From positions 1 through 21,737 of the forward strand of contig CAJUSM010000028.1 in the NCBI GenBank assembly GCA_910588935.1: DNA of 21,737 nucleotides, given 5' to 3'. Source of the DNA: an uncultured Oscillospiraceae bacterium. GTDB lineage: Bacteria; Bacillota; Clostridia; Oscillospirales; Acutalibacteraceae. The position numbers and the translations under genes are program-made. The notes beneath the pieces are model-generated. The model worked only from the letters and a program-made list of their open reading frames with translations. It ran no database searches and was not told the DNA's origin. Numbering within the stretch: position 1 is the first letter of the stretch; every line of letters begins with the position of its first letter. This document shows positions 15,813-21,737 of the stretch, piece by piece.

Positions 15813-16664
15813 ATGAGCGACGCGTTCGGAATCGTGGGCGGAGACCTGCGGCAGCTGCACCTGGCCCAGTCCATTGCCGAGGACGGCTGCCCGGTTTATA
15901 CGGCCTGCTTAGAAAACGCTGCCGGCAGCTTTGGCCTGCCCCGGCTGGGGCTGGGGGAGCTGGCCGGCAAATGTGAAGTTGTTGTTCTGCCTTTGCCGGC
16001 CAGCCGGGATGGCCGTTATCTGAATACGCCTTTGTCCGACCAGGATATCTGGCTGGACGACGGTTTTGCCCGGCTGTTTGCCGGAAAGCGGGTGTTCGGC
16101 GGAATGCTCGGCAAGCTAAAGGGCTCCTCTGCCCTGTGGCAGCAAGCCCGCTGCCAGGACTATTATGACCGGGAGGAGCTAGTAACAGGCAACGCGTATC
16201 TCACTGCCGAGGCTGCCGTGGGCTTGGCAATTCAGGAATATCCAGGAACCCTGTTGGGCTCCCACTGTCTGGTTACTGGCTTTGGCCGTATTGGCAAGGC
16301 TCTATGTGCCATGCTCCGCGGCATGGGGGCTCAGGTAAGCTGCGCGGCCCGCAAATCCAAGGATCTTACTTCCATACGGGCCAGCGGCTGCATTCCTGTG
16401 GCTTATCAGGAGCTTTCCGGCCCTTACGACCTGATTTTTAACACTGTGCCTGCCCGGGTGCTGGAGGCGGGGACGCTTGCTCGCCAGACACGGGATACCC
16501 TAATTTTTGAGCTGGCCTCTGCCCCTGGGGGGATAGACCGGGAAGCGGCGGGACGATTGGGTATTCGGGTGGTGTGGGCTCAGTCTCTGCCGGGCAAAAT
16601 GTCTCCCCAAGCCTCGGGGGAGCTGATTAAAGAGGCGATATATCATATGATGGAGGAAGGCTGA
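15813..16664 (+). CDS. dpaA: Dipicolinate synthase subunit A
   Basis: The 283-residue protein starts MSDAFGIVGGDLRQ, the N-terminal dinucleotide-fold motif of SpoVFA/DpaA. It contains DYYDREELVTGNAYLTAEAAVG, the Rossmann loop GFGRIGKAL (156-164), then ELASAPGGID and LPGKMSPQASGELIKEAI, all hallmarks of the family. With DpaB it turns the lysine-pathway intermediate dihydroxytetrahydrodipicolinate into dipicolinic acid in the mother cell; the acid is then loaded into the spore core with calcium. An ATG at 15786 lacks a ribosome binding site; AAGGGA at 15795-15800 favours 15813. The start is only moderately certain. dpaB follows 17 bases later. Confidence 0.93.
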   Translation: MSDAFGIVGGDLRQLHLAQSIAEDGCPVYTACLENAAGSFGLPRLGLGELAGKCEVVVLPLPASRDGRYLNTPLSDQDIWLDDGFARLFAGKRVFGGMLGKLKGSSALWQQARCQDYYDREELVTGNAYLTAEAAVGLAIQEYPGTLLGSHCLVTGFGRIGKALCAMLRGMGAQVSCAARKSKDLTSIRASGCIPVAYQELSGPYDLIFNTVPARVLEAGTLARQTRDTLIFELASAPGGIDREAAGRLGIRVVWAQSLPGKMSPQASGELIKEAIYHMMEEG

Positions 16665-16665
16665 G

Positions 16666-16672
16666 AAAGGAG
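16666..16672 (+). promoter_or_regulatory. Ribosome binding site that favours a TTG start for dpaB
   Basis: AAAGGAG directly abuts the ATG at 16673, too close for initiation. The in-frame TTG at 16682 lies nine bases downstream, an ideal distance. Confidence 0.6.
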
Positions 16673-16681
16673 ATGGTCCCA

Positions 16682-17245
16682 TTGCCAACCCTGGGTTTTG
16701 CGATGTGCGGCTCTTTCTGCACCCTTGCCGGGGCAATGGAGCAGATGGCGCAGTTGGCCAAGGATTACGCCCTGCTGCCAATTATGTCGGATAATGTATT
16801 TCATACGGACACCCGGTTTGGCCGGGCAGAAGATTTTATCGGCCAGGCTCAAAAAATCGCAGGCCGCCAGGTGCTTCACACCATTGTAGAAGCTGAGCCC
16901 ATTGGCCCTAAGGCCATGGCGGACGCTATGGTGGTCTGTCCCTGTACAGGCAACACGCTGTCAAAGCTTGCCCTTGGCATTACAGATACCCCGGTGACTA
17001 TGGCGGTTAAGTCCACCCTGCGGGTAGGCAGGCCGGTGGTGCTCTGCCTGGCCAGCAACGATGCCTTGGCAGCCTCTGGCCAGAACGCGGCCAGGCTGAT
17101 GAATACCAAGAACGTCTATTTTGTTCCATTGCGCCAGGATGACCCGGAGAAGAAACCCTTTTCTCTGGTAGCAGATTTTTCCCGGCTGGCCGATACAGTA
17201 AAAGCCGCCCTGGAGGGCAGGCAGCTGCAGCCGGTATTTCTGTAA
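16682..17245 (+). CDS. dpaB: Dipicolinate synthase subunit B (flavoprotein)
   Basis: The protein (187 residues from TTG 16682, 190 from ATG 16673) has the SpoVFB/DpaB signature. An N-terminal LGFAMCGSFCTL resembles the IGFGLTGSHCT loop of Bacillus. EAEPIGPKAMAD, VVCPCTGNTLSKLALGITDTPVTMA, NDALAASGQNAARLM, KNVYFVPLRQDDPEKKP and SLVADF follow. The fold is that of flavoprotein decarboxylase-like proteins. It is cotranscribed with dpaA and acts with it. The TTG start is my choice from ribosome binding site spacing; the N-terminus also then lines up better with the Bacillus protein. A hairpin terminator follows 11 bases after the stop. Confidence 0.93.
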   Translation: MPTLGFAMCGSFCTLAGAMEQMAQLAKDYALLPIMSDNVFHTDTRFGRAEDFIGQAQKIAGRQVLHTIVEAEPIGPKAMADAMVVCPCTGNTLSKLALGITDTPVTMAVKSTLRVGRPVVLCLASNDALAASGQNAARLMNTKNVYFVPLRQDDPEKKPFSLVADFSRLADTVKAALEGRQLQPVFL

Positions 17246-17256
17246 GTATGAAAAGC

Positions 17257-17290
17257 GAAAGCCCGGCAGGAAATCTCCTGTCGGGCTTTC
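17257..17290. terminator. Terminator after dpaB
   Basis: A 15-bp stem (17257-17271 with 17276-17290, one G-U pair) closes on a four-base AATC loop. Only short T-runs follow on either strand (CTTTCAT on plus, GCTTTTC on minus). The stem is strong, and it may also stop the converging CpXC transcript. Confidence 0.8.
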
Positions 17291-17350
17291 ATAATGCTTC
17301 ATTGGCCATAGGGCTACCCAAACAAAGTTCTTCTCCCTGTGTTTTTTCAG

Positions 17351-17391
17351 GCCAGCTTCTGCCCTGGCACAAGGCCGCCAGGGGGGCTGGC
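17351..17391. other. Strong imperfect hairpin between dpaB and the CpXC gene
   Basis: GCCAGC (17351-17356) pairs with GCTGGC (17386-17391) and CCCTGGC (17362-17368) with GCCAGGG (17377-17383), separated by an asymmetric internal loop and closing on eight bases. No T-run follows on either strand. It lies in the 3' region of the minus-strand CpXC transcript, so it may protect that message's end. The 139-bp gap holds no gene. Confidence 0.45.
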
Positions 17392-17429
17392 TTGGGGCGG
17401 TAATTGCTGGCCCTCCTTTTCTTTTCTCT

Positions 17430-18059
17430 TTAGGTGTTCTGGTAGGCCTCAATTACCTGTTTGGCCAGCCTGGCATCCACAGTGGCAAATCCCTCTGGGT
17501 CGTTGTAGTTCAGGGTGCGGAGCACCTCTTGAGACTGGAGGTAAACCTCTCCCCGGGTGGAGTGGTAAACCGGCTCGGTCTGCCGGGGCAAAAAGATGGC
17601 AAAGCTCATCTTGTTCTCTTCTACCTTACTGAAATAAGCATGAAGGCGAACATTATTATAGGCCCGGCTCACAATGGTACACAGGGCGTTTTTCATAAGC
17701 TCCACCGCCGCGTCGTCCAGACCATTGTCAAAAATCAAGAGCTTTTCCTTTAGCTCCGCCAGGTTTTTTACCCGGCGCTTTACATAGCCCTGCAGCGGGC
17801 CGGCGGGCTCCACGGCCCGGCCGCTGCCTCCAGGAGTGCAGCAGATCACATAGCCAGCCTTGTTATCCAGGTAGATAAAGGGATAAGCCATGGCGGCAAA
17901 ATAGCTGCACCGCTGGCAGCGCCAGTCAAACAGGGTCTCATCCAGAATGCTCTCCTTTAGCTCTGGGTTCTCCTGGGCGCTAATGCTTGTATACAGCCGG
18001 TATTTTTGGGATTCGCCGCATTGAGGGCAGATGATGTCTTTCACAATTTCAGTGGACAT
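17430..18059 (-). CDS. CpXC zinc-ribbon domain protein
   Basis: From ATG 18059 the protein has 209 residues. It contains a CPQC knuckle at 11-14 and a CQRC knuckle at 48-51, with an aromatic, acidic linker typical of the CpXC domain. A mixed alpha/beta C-terminal part of unknown function follows. An ATG at 18065 is only about three bases after AAAGGA; 18059 is better spaced. It lies 43 bases after the stop of the small acidic protein gene on the same strand and is probably cotranscribed. Zn binding is likely; the cellular role is not known. Confidence 0.85.
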   Translation of the reverse strand: MSTEIVKDIICPQCGESQKYRLYTSISAQENPELKESILDETLFDWRCQRCSYFAAMAYPFIYLDNKAGYVICCTPGGSGRAVEPAGPLQGYVKRRVKNLAELKEKLLIFDNGLDDAAVELMKNALCTIVSRAYNNVRLHAYFSKVEENKMSFAIFLPRQTEPVYHSTRGEVYLQSQEVLRTLNYNDPEGFATVDARLAKQVIEAYQNT

Positions 18060-18102
18060 TCCCATTTTCCTTTCTCACAATCCAGGATTTTAGCTTGGCC
18101 TT

Positions 18103-18684
18103 TTAGCCCTCAAAGGGCAGCCCGTCGTTTTCGTCAGGCTCGGCAGGCGGGGTTCCTGGGGTAGGGGCCTGCAGGCAGTCTGCCTGGGCGGGCATTGGAT
18201 CCTGGTCAAAGCATTCTACATCCAGCAGGTCAATTTCCTCGCTGTTCTCGTCCAGGGGGTTAAATTCCTCTGCTAGAGGAGGCTCATCTCGGGTTTTGGT
18301 AATGGTAACAGCCACAGGGCCTTTTTCAAAATGAAACACCGGCTGCTTTTCCGAGTGAATGGCAGCGGCGGCAGGCCTGTCCTCCTCAGGCAAAATATCC
18401 ACAGCGTCCTGCCGGACTGCCTGCTCCAGGGCGTTCAGAGTGGCGTCCCGCTTGGTAAGGATTTCGTCCAGCCGGGCGCAGTGGCCCTGGGCAATGGGGT
18501 TATCTTTATCCCGCAGCGCATTGTAGTAGTACCGCCCCAGGGCCAAGTATTCCTTTTCCGCCTCTGATTCCTGTACCTTCAGCACAGTGCGCAGCCGGTT
18601 GATTGCCGCTGCCCGGCTGGTTTTCCCTTTTACCGAATGTGCGCAGCTCTCCGCCGCGCGGCCCAGATTTTTTAGAAATCCCAT
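18103..18684 (-). CDS. Hypothetical helical protein with acidic tail
   Basis: I do not recognise a named family. The 193-residue protein starts MGFLKNLGRAAESCAHSVKG. A helical, probably coiled-coil region (about 25-92) contains EYLALGRYYYNALRDKDNP. This recalls the N-terminal half of widespread clostridial MGFLDKL-type proteins that often end in a zinc ribbon, but no Cys pair is present here. Residues about 93-193 are Pro- and acid-rich and look disordered. No membrane segment or signal is seen. GGAGG lies 11 bases before the ATG. The next gene encodes the CpXC zinc-ribbon protein, so the ribbon may be supplied in trans, which is speculation. Confidence 0.75.
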   Translation of the reverse strand: MGFLKNLGRAAESCAHSVKGKTSRAAAINRLRTVLKVQESEAEKEYLALGRYYYNALRDKDNPIAQGHCARLDEILTKRDATLNALEQAVRQDAVDILPEEDRPAAAAIHSEKQPVFHFEKGPVAVTITKTRDEPPLAEEFNPLDENSEEIDLLDVECFDQDPMPAQADCLQAPTPGTPPAEPDENDGLPFEG

Positions 18685-18772
18685 CTTTTCTTCAACCTCC
18701 GTTTCTTTGCGGTAAGCTCCGTTCTAAATCGCCCCATAGCGACTTTTTCCGGTTTTAAGCTTTTCTCAGCAC

Positions 18773-18778
18773 ATTATA
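18773..18778 (-). promoter_or_regulatory. Possible -10 box upstream of the small acidic protein gene
   Basis: A perfect TATAAT on the minus strand lies 88 bases before the start codon, but the -35 region at 17 bases is poor. A perfect TTGACA (18810-18815 on the minus strand) is 31 bases away, too far to pair with it. Read-through from the arabinofuranosidase gene is an alternative, since no terminator is visible between them. Confidence 0.3.
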
Positions 18779-18827
18779 GCGCCAACCCAAAAAGATTTAT
18801 ACCCTTTTGTGTCAATATTTGAGAGCC

Positions 18828-20351
18828 TCAGGCTTTTTTCAGCCGAAGAACGTTCCAGGAGGCGGCGGCCAGCCGAGAATTTAAAATAGCGCCGTTCTGC
18901 TCGTCCCGATCATTGGCGGTTTTGGGCGAGACGGCCTGGCTGTTTGGGGAATTGGCGGCCTTAAAGTCCTCGTGCTCCAGCACAATGTGCTGGGTTAGGG
19001 TGTAGCCAGGGAAACCCCTTAGGTCGCTTTCCAGTGTAATATCAAAATCTAAATTCCGGTTAACCGCGAAAACAGTAAGCTCTTGGGTGTCGGGGTTCCA
19101 CACTGCGGTGCTTTCAACATCGGTTACATCGGTAAACTCCTTGGTGTCATGGCGGGAAGCCCGCTGAGCAGTATTTAGGGCAATACCCCGGCCGTAGCGG
19201 GAGGCGTGGAGATAGGGATAGAAAATGGTCTGCCGCCAGGCTGGGCCGTTTTCCTCTGTCATAATAGGGGCAATCACATTGACCAGCTGAGCCAGACAGG
19301 CCATGCGCACCCGGTCGGAGTGGCGGATCAGGGTAATAAGCATAAGGCCTACCAGCAGGGCATCCTCAAAATTGTAGCGGTCCTCCAGCAGGTGGGGGGC
19401 AATGGCCCAGGGACGGTTGGACATGGTGTCGTTATCGGCGGCATCGCTGTGAAACCAGACATTCCACTCGTCAAAGCTGAGCATAATATCCTTTTTTGCC
19501 CGCTTTTTGGCCTTTACAAAATCACAGGTGGAAATTACAGTTTTGATAAACCGATCCATGTCGTCACTTTGGGCCAAAAAATTGGCCGTATCATTTATAC
19601 GGTTGCCATAGTAGGTGTGCAGGGAGATATAGTCCACACTGTTGTATGCCTCTTCCAGCACGGTAGCCTCCCACTGGGGGTAGCTGGCCATACCGGTATT
19701 GGAGCTGCCGCAGGCTACCAGCTGGATTTCCGGGTCAATTTGGCGCATGGCCTTGGCGGTTTCGTCAGCTAGGCGGCCATATTCCCAGGCGGTTTTATGC
19801 CCCACCTGCCAGGGACCGTCCATTTCGTTGCCCAAGCACCAAGTCTTAATTTTGTAGGGCTCGGCCACACCGTGGGAAACCCGCAGGTCGGCATATTGGC
19901 TGCCAGAGGGGTGGTTGCAGTATTCCAGCAGGTTGCAGGCGGCGTCAATTCCCCGGGTGCCTAGATTTACAGCCATCATAATGTCCGTATTGGCCAGCTT
20001 GGCCCACTGGGCAAATTCGTTTACGCCAATCAGGTTAGGCTCGGTGCTGCGCCAAGCCAAATCCAGCCGCCGGGGCCGCTCCTCTACAGGCCCAACGCTG
20101 TCCTCCCAGAAGAAGTTGGAGACAAAATTGCCTCCCGGATAGCGGACAATGGGCACATTGATTTCCCGGACCAGGTCCAGCACATCCTGGCGGAAACCTT
20201 GGGCATCGGCGCTGGGGTGCTCTGGCTGGTAGATGCCGCCATATACAGCCCTGCCAAGGTGCTCAATAAAGGAACCGTAAATTCTGTTATCAATGGTGCT
20301 GATTTGGAAATCGGGATCTAGGGTAATTCTGGCAAACTTTTTATCATCCAT
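18828..20351 (-). CDS. abfA: GH51 alpha-L-arabinofuranosidase
   Basis: The 507-residue protein is a full-length intracellular GH51 enzyme. The N-terminal motifs are NRIYGSFIEHLGRAVYGGIY and VRYPGGNFVSNFFWEDSVGP. The acid/base Glu176 is in WCLGNEMDGPWQ and the nucleophile Glu295 in SFDEWNVWF. A C-terminal beta-sandwich follows. No signal peptide is present, so it acts on imported arabino-oligosaccharides from hemicellulose or pectin. The ribosome binding site is weak (AAAGG at long spacing, or AAGAG next to the ATG). It has its own sigma-A-type promoter. No sugar transporter or regulator lies beside it in this window. Confidence 0.95.
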   Translation of the reverse strand: MDDKKFARITLDPDFQISTIDNRIYGSFIEHLGRAVYGGIYQPEHPSADAQGFRQDVLDLVREINVPIVRYPGGNFVSNFFWEDSVGPVEERPRRLDLAWRSTEPNLIGVNEFAQWAKLANTDIMMAVNLGTRGIDAACNLLEYCNHPSGSQYADLRVSHGVAEPYKIKTWCLGNEMDGPWQVGHKTAWEYGRLADETAKAMRQIDPEIQLVACGSSNTGMASYPQWEATVLEEAYNSVDYISLHTYYGNRINDTANFLAQSDDMDRFIKTVISTCDFVKAKKRAKKDIMLSFDEWNVWFHSDAADNDTMSNRPWAIAPHLLEDRYNFEDALLVGLMLITLIRHSDRVRMACLAQLVNVIAPIMTEENGPAWRQTIFYPYLHASRYGRGIALNTAQRASRHDTKEFTDVTDVESTAVWNPDTQELTVFAVNRNLDFDITLESDLRGFPGYTLTQHIVLEHEDFKAANSPNSQAVSPKTANDRDEQNGAILNSRLAAASWNVLRLKKA

Positions 20352-20392
20352 CTCTTATATCACGCCTTTGCGGGTAATGTGGTGCTAAGACA

Positions 20393-20421
20393 ATTATACT
20401 CCCAAATGCCTGGAATGGCAA
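20393..20421 (-). promoter_or_regulatory. Sigma-A-type promoter of the arabinofuranosidase gene
   Basis: On the minus strand TTGCCA (20416-20421), a 17-base spacer and a perfect TATAAT (20393-20398) lie 41 bases before the start codon. No clear operator palindrome is seen around it. Confidence 0.75.
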
Positions 20422-20523
20422 GGGAAAGATAAGCCGAGGAGTGTGCAAACGAGGAGATAAAGGTAAGTAAGAGAAGAAAAACCGCGGGTCTCAGATGCCG
20501 AGAGAAAATGGGAAAAGTTTCGT

Positions 20524-20621
20524 AGACTTCGCTTCGCGAAGTCTTACCTTTCTCAAAGGCTGCGGGGTGTGGGGCGGCGCCCCGCGACCTTGCCCCAGGG
20601 GGAAGGTCCCCGGTGGGGACC
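20524..20621. repeat. Chain of five triloop hairpins next to repeat copy 2
   Basis: Five short inverted repeats follow one another, each with a three-base loop. They are AGACTTCGC/GCGAAGTCT (20524-20544, loop TTC), CCTTT/AAAGG (about 20547-20559, loop CTC), GGGGC/GCCCC (20571-20583, loop GGC), CCTTGCCC/GGGGAAGG with one mismatch (20588-20606, loop CAG), and GGTCCCC/GGGGACC (20605-20621, loop GGT). The last two share two bases and cannot both form fully. The last arm leads directly into repeat copy 2. No protein gene fits here. Confidence 0.7.
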
Positions 20622-20755
20622 GTTCTGACCCGACCGAGCCGGCAGGCGAGACCCCATCCATCACAAAAAATATGTGGGGATGAAATCCCGACCATCCTGC
20701 AGTCTAACGATATGTTTCCACTTCCCCTCATAAAATCCTCGTTTTGGACATTCCC
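20617..20755. repeat. Dispersed noncoding repeat, copy 2
   Basis: This is the second, same-orientation copy of the element at 1-138. It includes the small hairpin GGGAT/ATCCC with a GAA loop at 20677-20689. Differences from copy 1 cluster in the middle, while both flanks are highly conserved. It lies in the 629-bp gap between the arabinofuranosidase start and the broken ABC gene, not in any gene. Confidence 0.85.
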
Positions 20756-20759
20756 ATAA

Positions 20760-20790
20760 GCCGCGCCTTGGATTAAGGAGCGGCGCTTTT
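20760..20790 (+). terminator. Terminator-like hairpin after repeat copy 2
   Basis: GCCGC (20760-20764) pairs with GCGGC (20780-20784) and CCTT with AAGG, separated by one G/A mismatch, around a GGATT loop. GCTTTT follows. It would end plus-strand transcription coming through the repeat. Copy 1 has no such hairpin. Confidence 0.55.
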
Positions 20791-20845
20791 CCCCTTGACT
20801 CCCTGCAATTCGTCCCCCAAATGCGCCGTTTCTGCTTTTCTGTGC

Positions 20846-20951
20846 TATAATGTACGCAAAGCGCGCATTACGGAAAAGCCCTGAAGCGTAAATCCCTTCT
20901 CTTTCGCTACGCGAAAGCACCGGACTTTTCCAAGAGGATTTATGCTATAAT
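20846..20951 (+). promoter_or_regulatory. Structured leader between two TATAAT boxes
   Basis: Two perfect TATAAT boxes (20846-20851 and 20946-20951) flank nested inverted repeats. An outer GGAAAAGCCC (20872-20881) pairs with GGACTTTTCC (20922-20931) with one mismatch, and encloses CTTTCGC/GCGAAAG (20901-20917, loop TAC). Neither -10 has a good -35. A transcript from the first box would carry the whole structure into the ABC gene; one from the second would skip it. An attenuator or a small RNA is possible but unproven. Confidence 0.4.
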
Positions 20952-20980
20952 ATCCCCATCTTATAAGCAGGGGATGATGT

Positions 20981-21737
20981 ATGTGGAAGAGAACCCCAAA
21001 AAACCCGTTTCGGCATGTGGAGTTGTCTGGGCTTTATGTCCGGCTTGGCCTGGCGCATCCAAGAAAAAAGGTTGTCTTCACTGTCATTGGCGAGGCCTTC
21101 ACCGAAGTCCTCATCAACGTGGCGAGCCTGTGCGCCGTGCTGGCGGTGATTGGGGGCGGGGGCAGCCTAGGACAGCTGATTGCCGTGATTGCCGCCTTTG
21201 TGCTGCCCGCGATGCTGCTGGCCGGGGTAAAGGAGTACCTGGAACAAAACCACCTTTATGGTCGGGTCACTGTGCGCACAGTACTCATTGGGATGCTGAA
21301 CTAGAAAATTTGCAGGACCAGCTATCCAAAGCTCACAGAGAAAAGGTTTCAAAACCTAAGTACAAAGGCCCTGCACAGCTGCTCCGGAAACACCGAGGCC
21401 ACCGGGGCTATCTGGGTTACGGCGGTGAAGCTTCTCGCCGCCGCCGAGCCTATTTTATTGGCTCTGGTGCTGGTAACCTCTGTTACCGGCTATTTTGTCA
21501 GCAAGCGGCTGAACAGTTACGGCTACCGCCATCGGGAGGAAGAGGCGGCCATTACCAAACAGATCAACTATCAGCTGAAAGCGGTTACCAAGCTGGAAAT
21601 CGCCAAGGATCTGCGGATTTTTGGGATGAGACCCTGGATCAACGAGGTGACGGAAAAGGTCTTAGCAGCCATGAAAGCCTTTCACCGCCAGGGCCTGGAA
21701 ATTTCCGTGGCGCGGGAGGTGTTGGATTACCTTGAGA
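20981..21737 (+). pseudogene. ABC exporter gene broken by an in-frame TAG (partial)
   Basis: From ATG 20981 (AGGGG seven bases upstream) one frame runs to the window end, interrupted only by TAG at 21302-21304. Before it lie 107 residues, including a membrane span around LINVASLCAVLAVIGGG and a helix ending VRTVLIGMLN. After it come KICRTSYPKLTEKRFQ, GNTEATGAIW, ILLALVLVTSVTGYFVSKRLNSYGYRHREEEA and IAKDLRIFGMRPW. These match the membrane domain of clostridial ABC exporters. After GAIW the next membrane helix looks shortened, suggesting an in-frame deletion too. TAG is a normal stop in this genome. The ATPase domain, if present, is beyond the window. A sequencing error at the TAG is possible. 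Confidence 0.75.

Noticed and set aside
18821..18840. A small hairpin with a T-run at the end of the arabinofuranosidase gene
   Set aside because: The stem is only four pairs, the T-run is on the plus strand, opposite to the gene, and it is made by the last coding codons.
1..20755. A 20-kb composite transposon bounded by the two repeats
   Set aside because: No transposase or integrase lies between or beside the copies, and the content is core genes such as pcrA and asnB. The copies are better read as dispersed repeats.
20360..20920. A 186-codon minus-strand open frame across repeat copy 2, with a related short frame at 43-270 in copy 1
   Set aside because: The two copies share a short peptide, but most codon differences between them change the amino acid and the shared stretch ends at a stop in copy 1. 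The frame also runs through the hairpin chain and has no good start context. It looks like a repeat, not a gene.
21302..21304. Recoding of TAG as an amino acid
   Set aside because: TAG is used as the ordinary stop of the gerA, gerC, HAD and pcrA genes here, so genome-wide recoding is excluded, and no stimulating structure is evident.
20974..21735. A 253-codon plus-strand open frame
   Set aside because: Its product is Arg-, Gly- and Cys-rich and unlike any family. The frame from 20981 gives clear ABC exporter sequence apart from one TAG, so this is a shadow frame.

Overview
The window looks like chromosomal DNA from an endospore-forming, fairly GC-rich Clostridia, probably a gut Oscillospirales-type bacterium. 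The organism call is an inference. It rests on a complete germinant-receptor operon (gerA/gerB/gerC type), the two dipicolinate synthase genes (dpaA, dpaB), strong AAGGAGG-like ribosome binding sites, and clostridial families such as DUF1836 and CpXC. TAG, TAA and TGA all act as normal stops. No tRNA, rRNA, CRISPR array or intact insertion sequence is visible.

Layout from left to right. Positions 1-138 are one copy of a dispersed noncoding repeat. A DUF421/YetF-type membrane protein gene (minus, 141-836) is divergent from a gerA-gerB-gerC operon (plus, 1061-4778), which ends at a bidirectional terminator. asnB (minus, 4849-6702) converges on that terminator. A HAD hydrolase gene and an overlapping DUF1836 gene form a minus-strand operon (6925-8246). 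Its sigma-A-type promoter sits back to back with the promoter of pcrA (plus, 8385-10757). pcrA is followed with no visible terminator by a nitrilase-family hydrolase, a GNAT acetyltransferase and a heterodimeric ABC exporter, the last three linked by ATGA overlaps. A strong terminator at 15520-15559 closes this run. A structured noncoding stretch and a candidate sigma-K promoter then lead into dpaA-dpaB (15813-17245). On the minus strand follow a CpXC zinc-ribbon protein, a small helical acidic protein and a GH51 arabinofuranosidase. The right end holds a chain of triloop hairpins fused to a second copy of the repeat, a structured leader, and an ABC exporter gene broken by an in-frame TAG that runs off the window.

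Functionally there are two spore modules: nutrient germinant sensing (GerABC, perhaps with the DUF421 protein in the spore inner membrane) and synthesis of the dipicolinic acid stored in the spore core. Between them lie housekeeping genes (asparagine synthesis, DNA repair helicase) and a possible small-molecule modification and export operon. The protein genes mostly belong to known families. The least explained material is noncoding: the repeat with its hairpin chain, the leader before the broken ABC gene, the hairpin between gerB and gerC, and the structured gap before dpaA.
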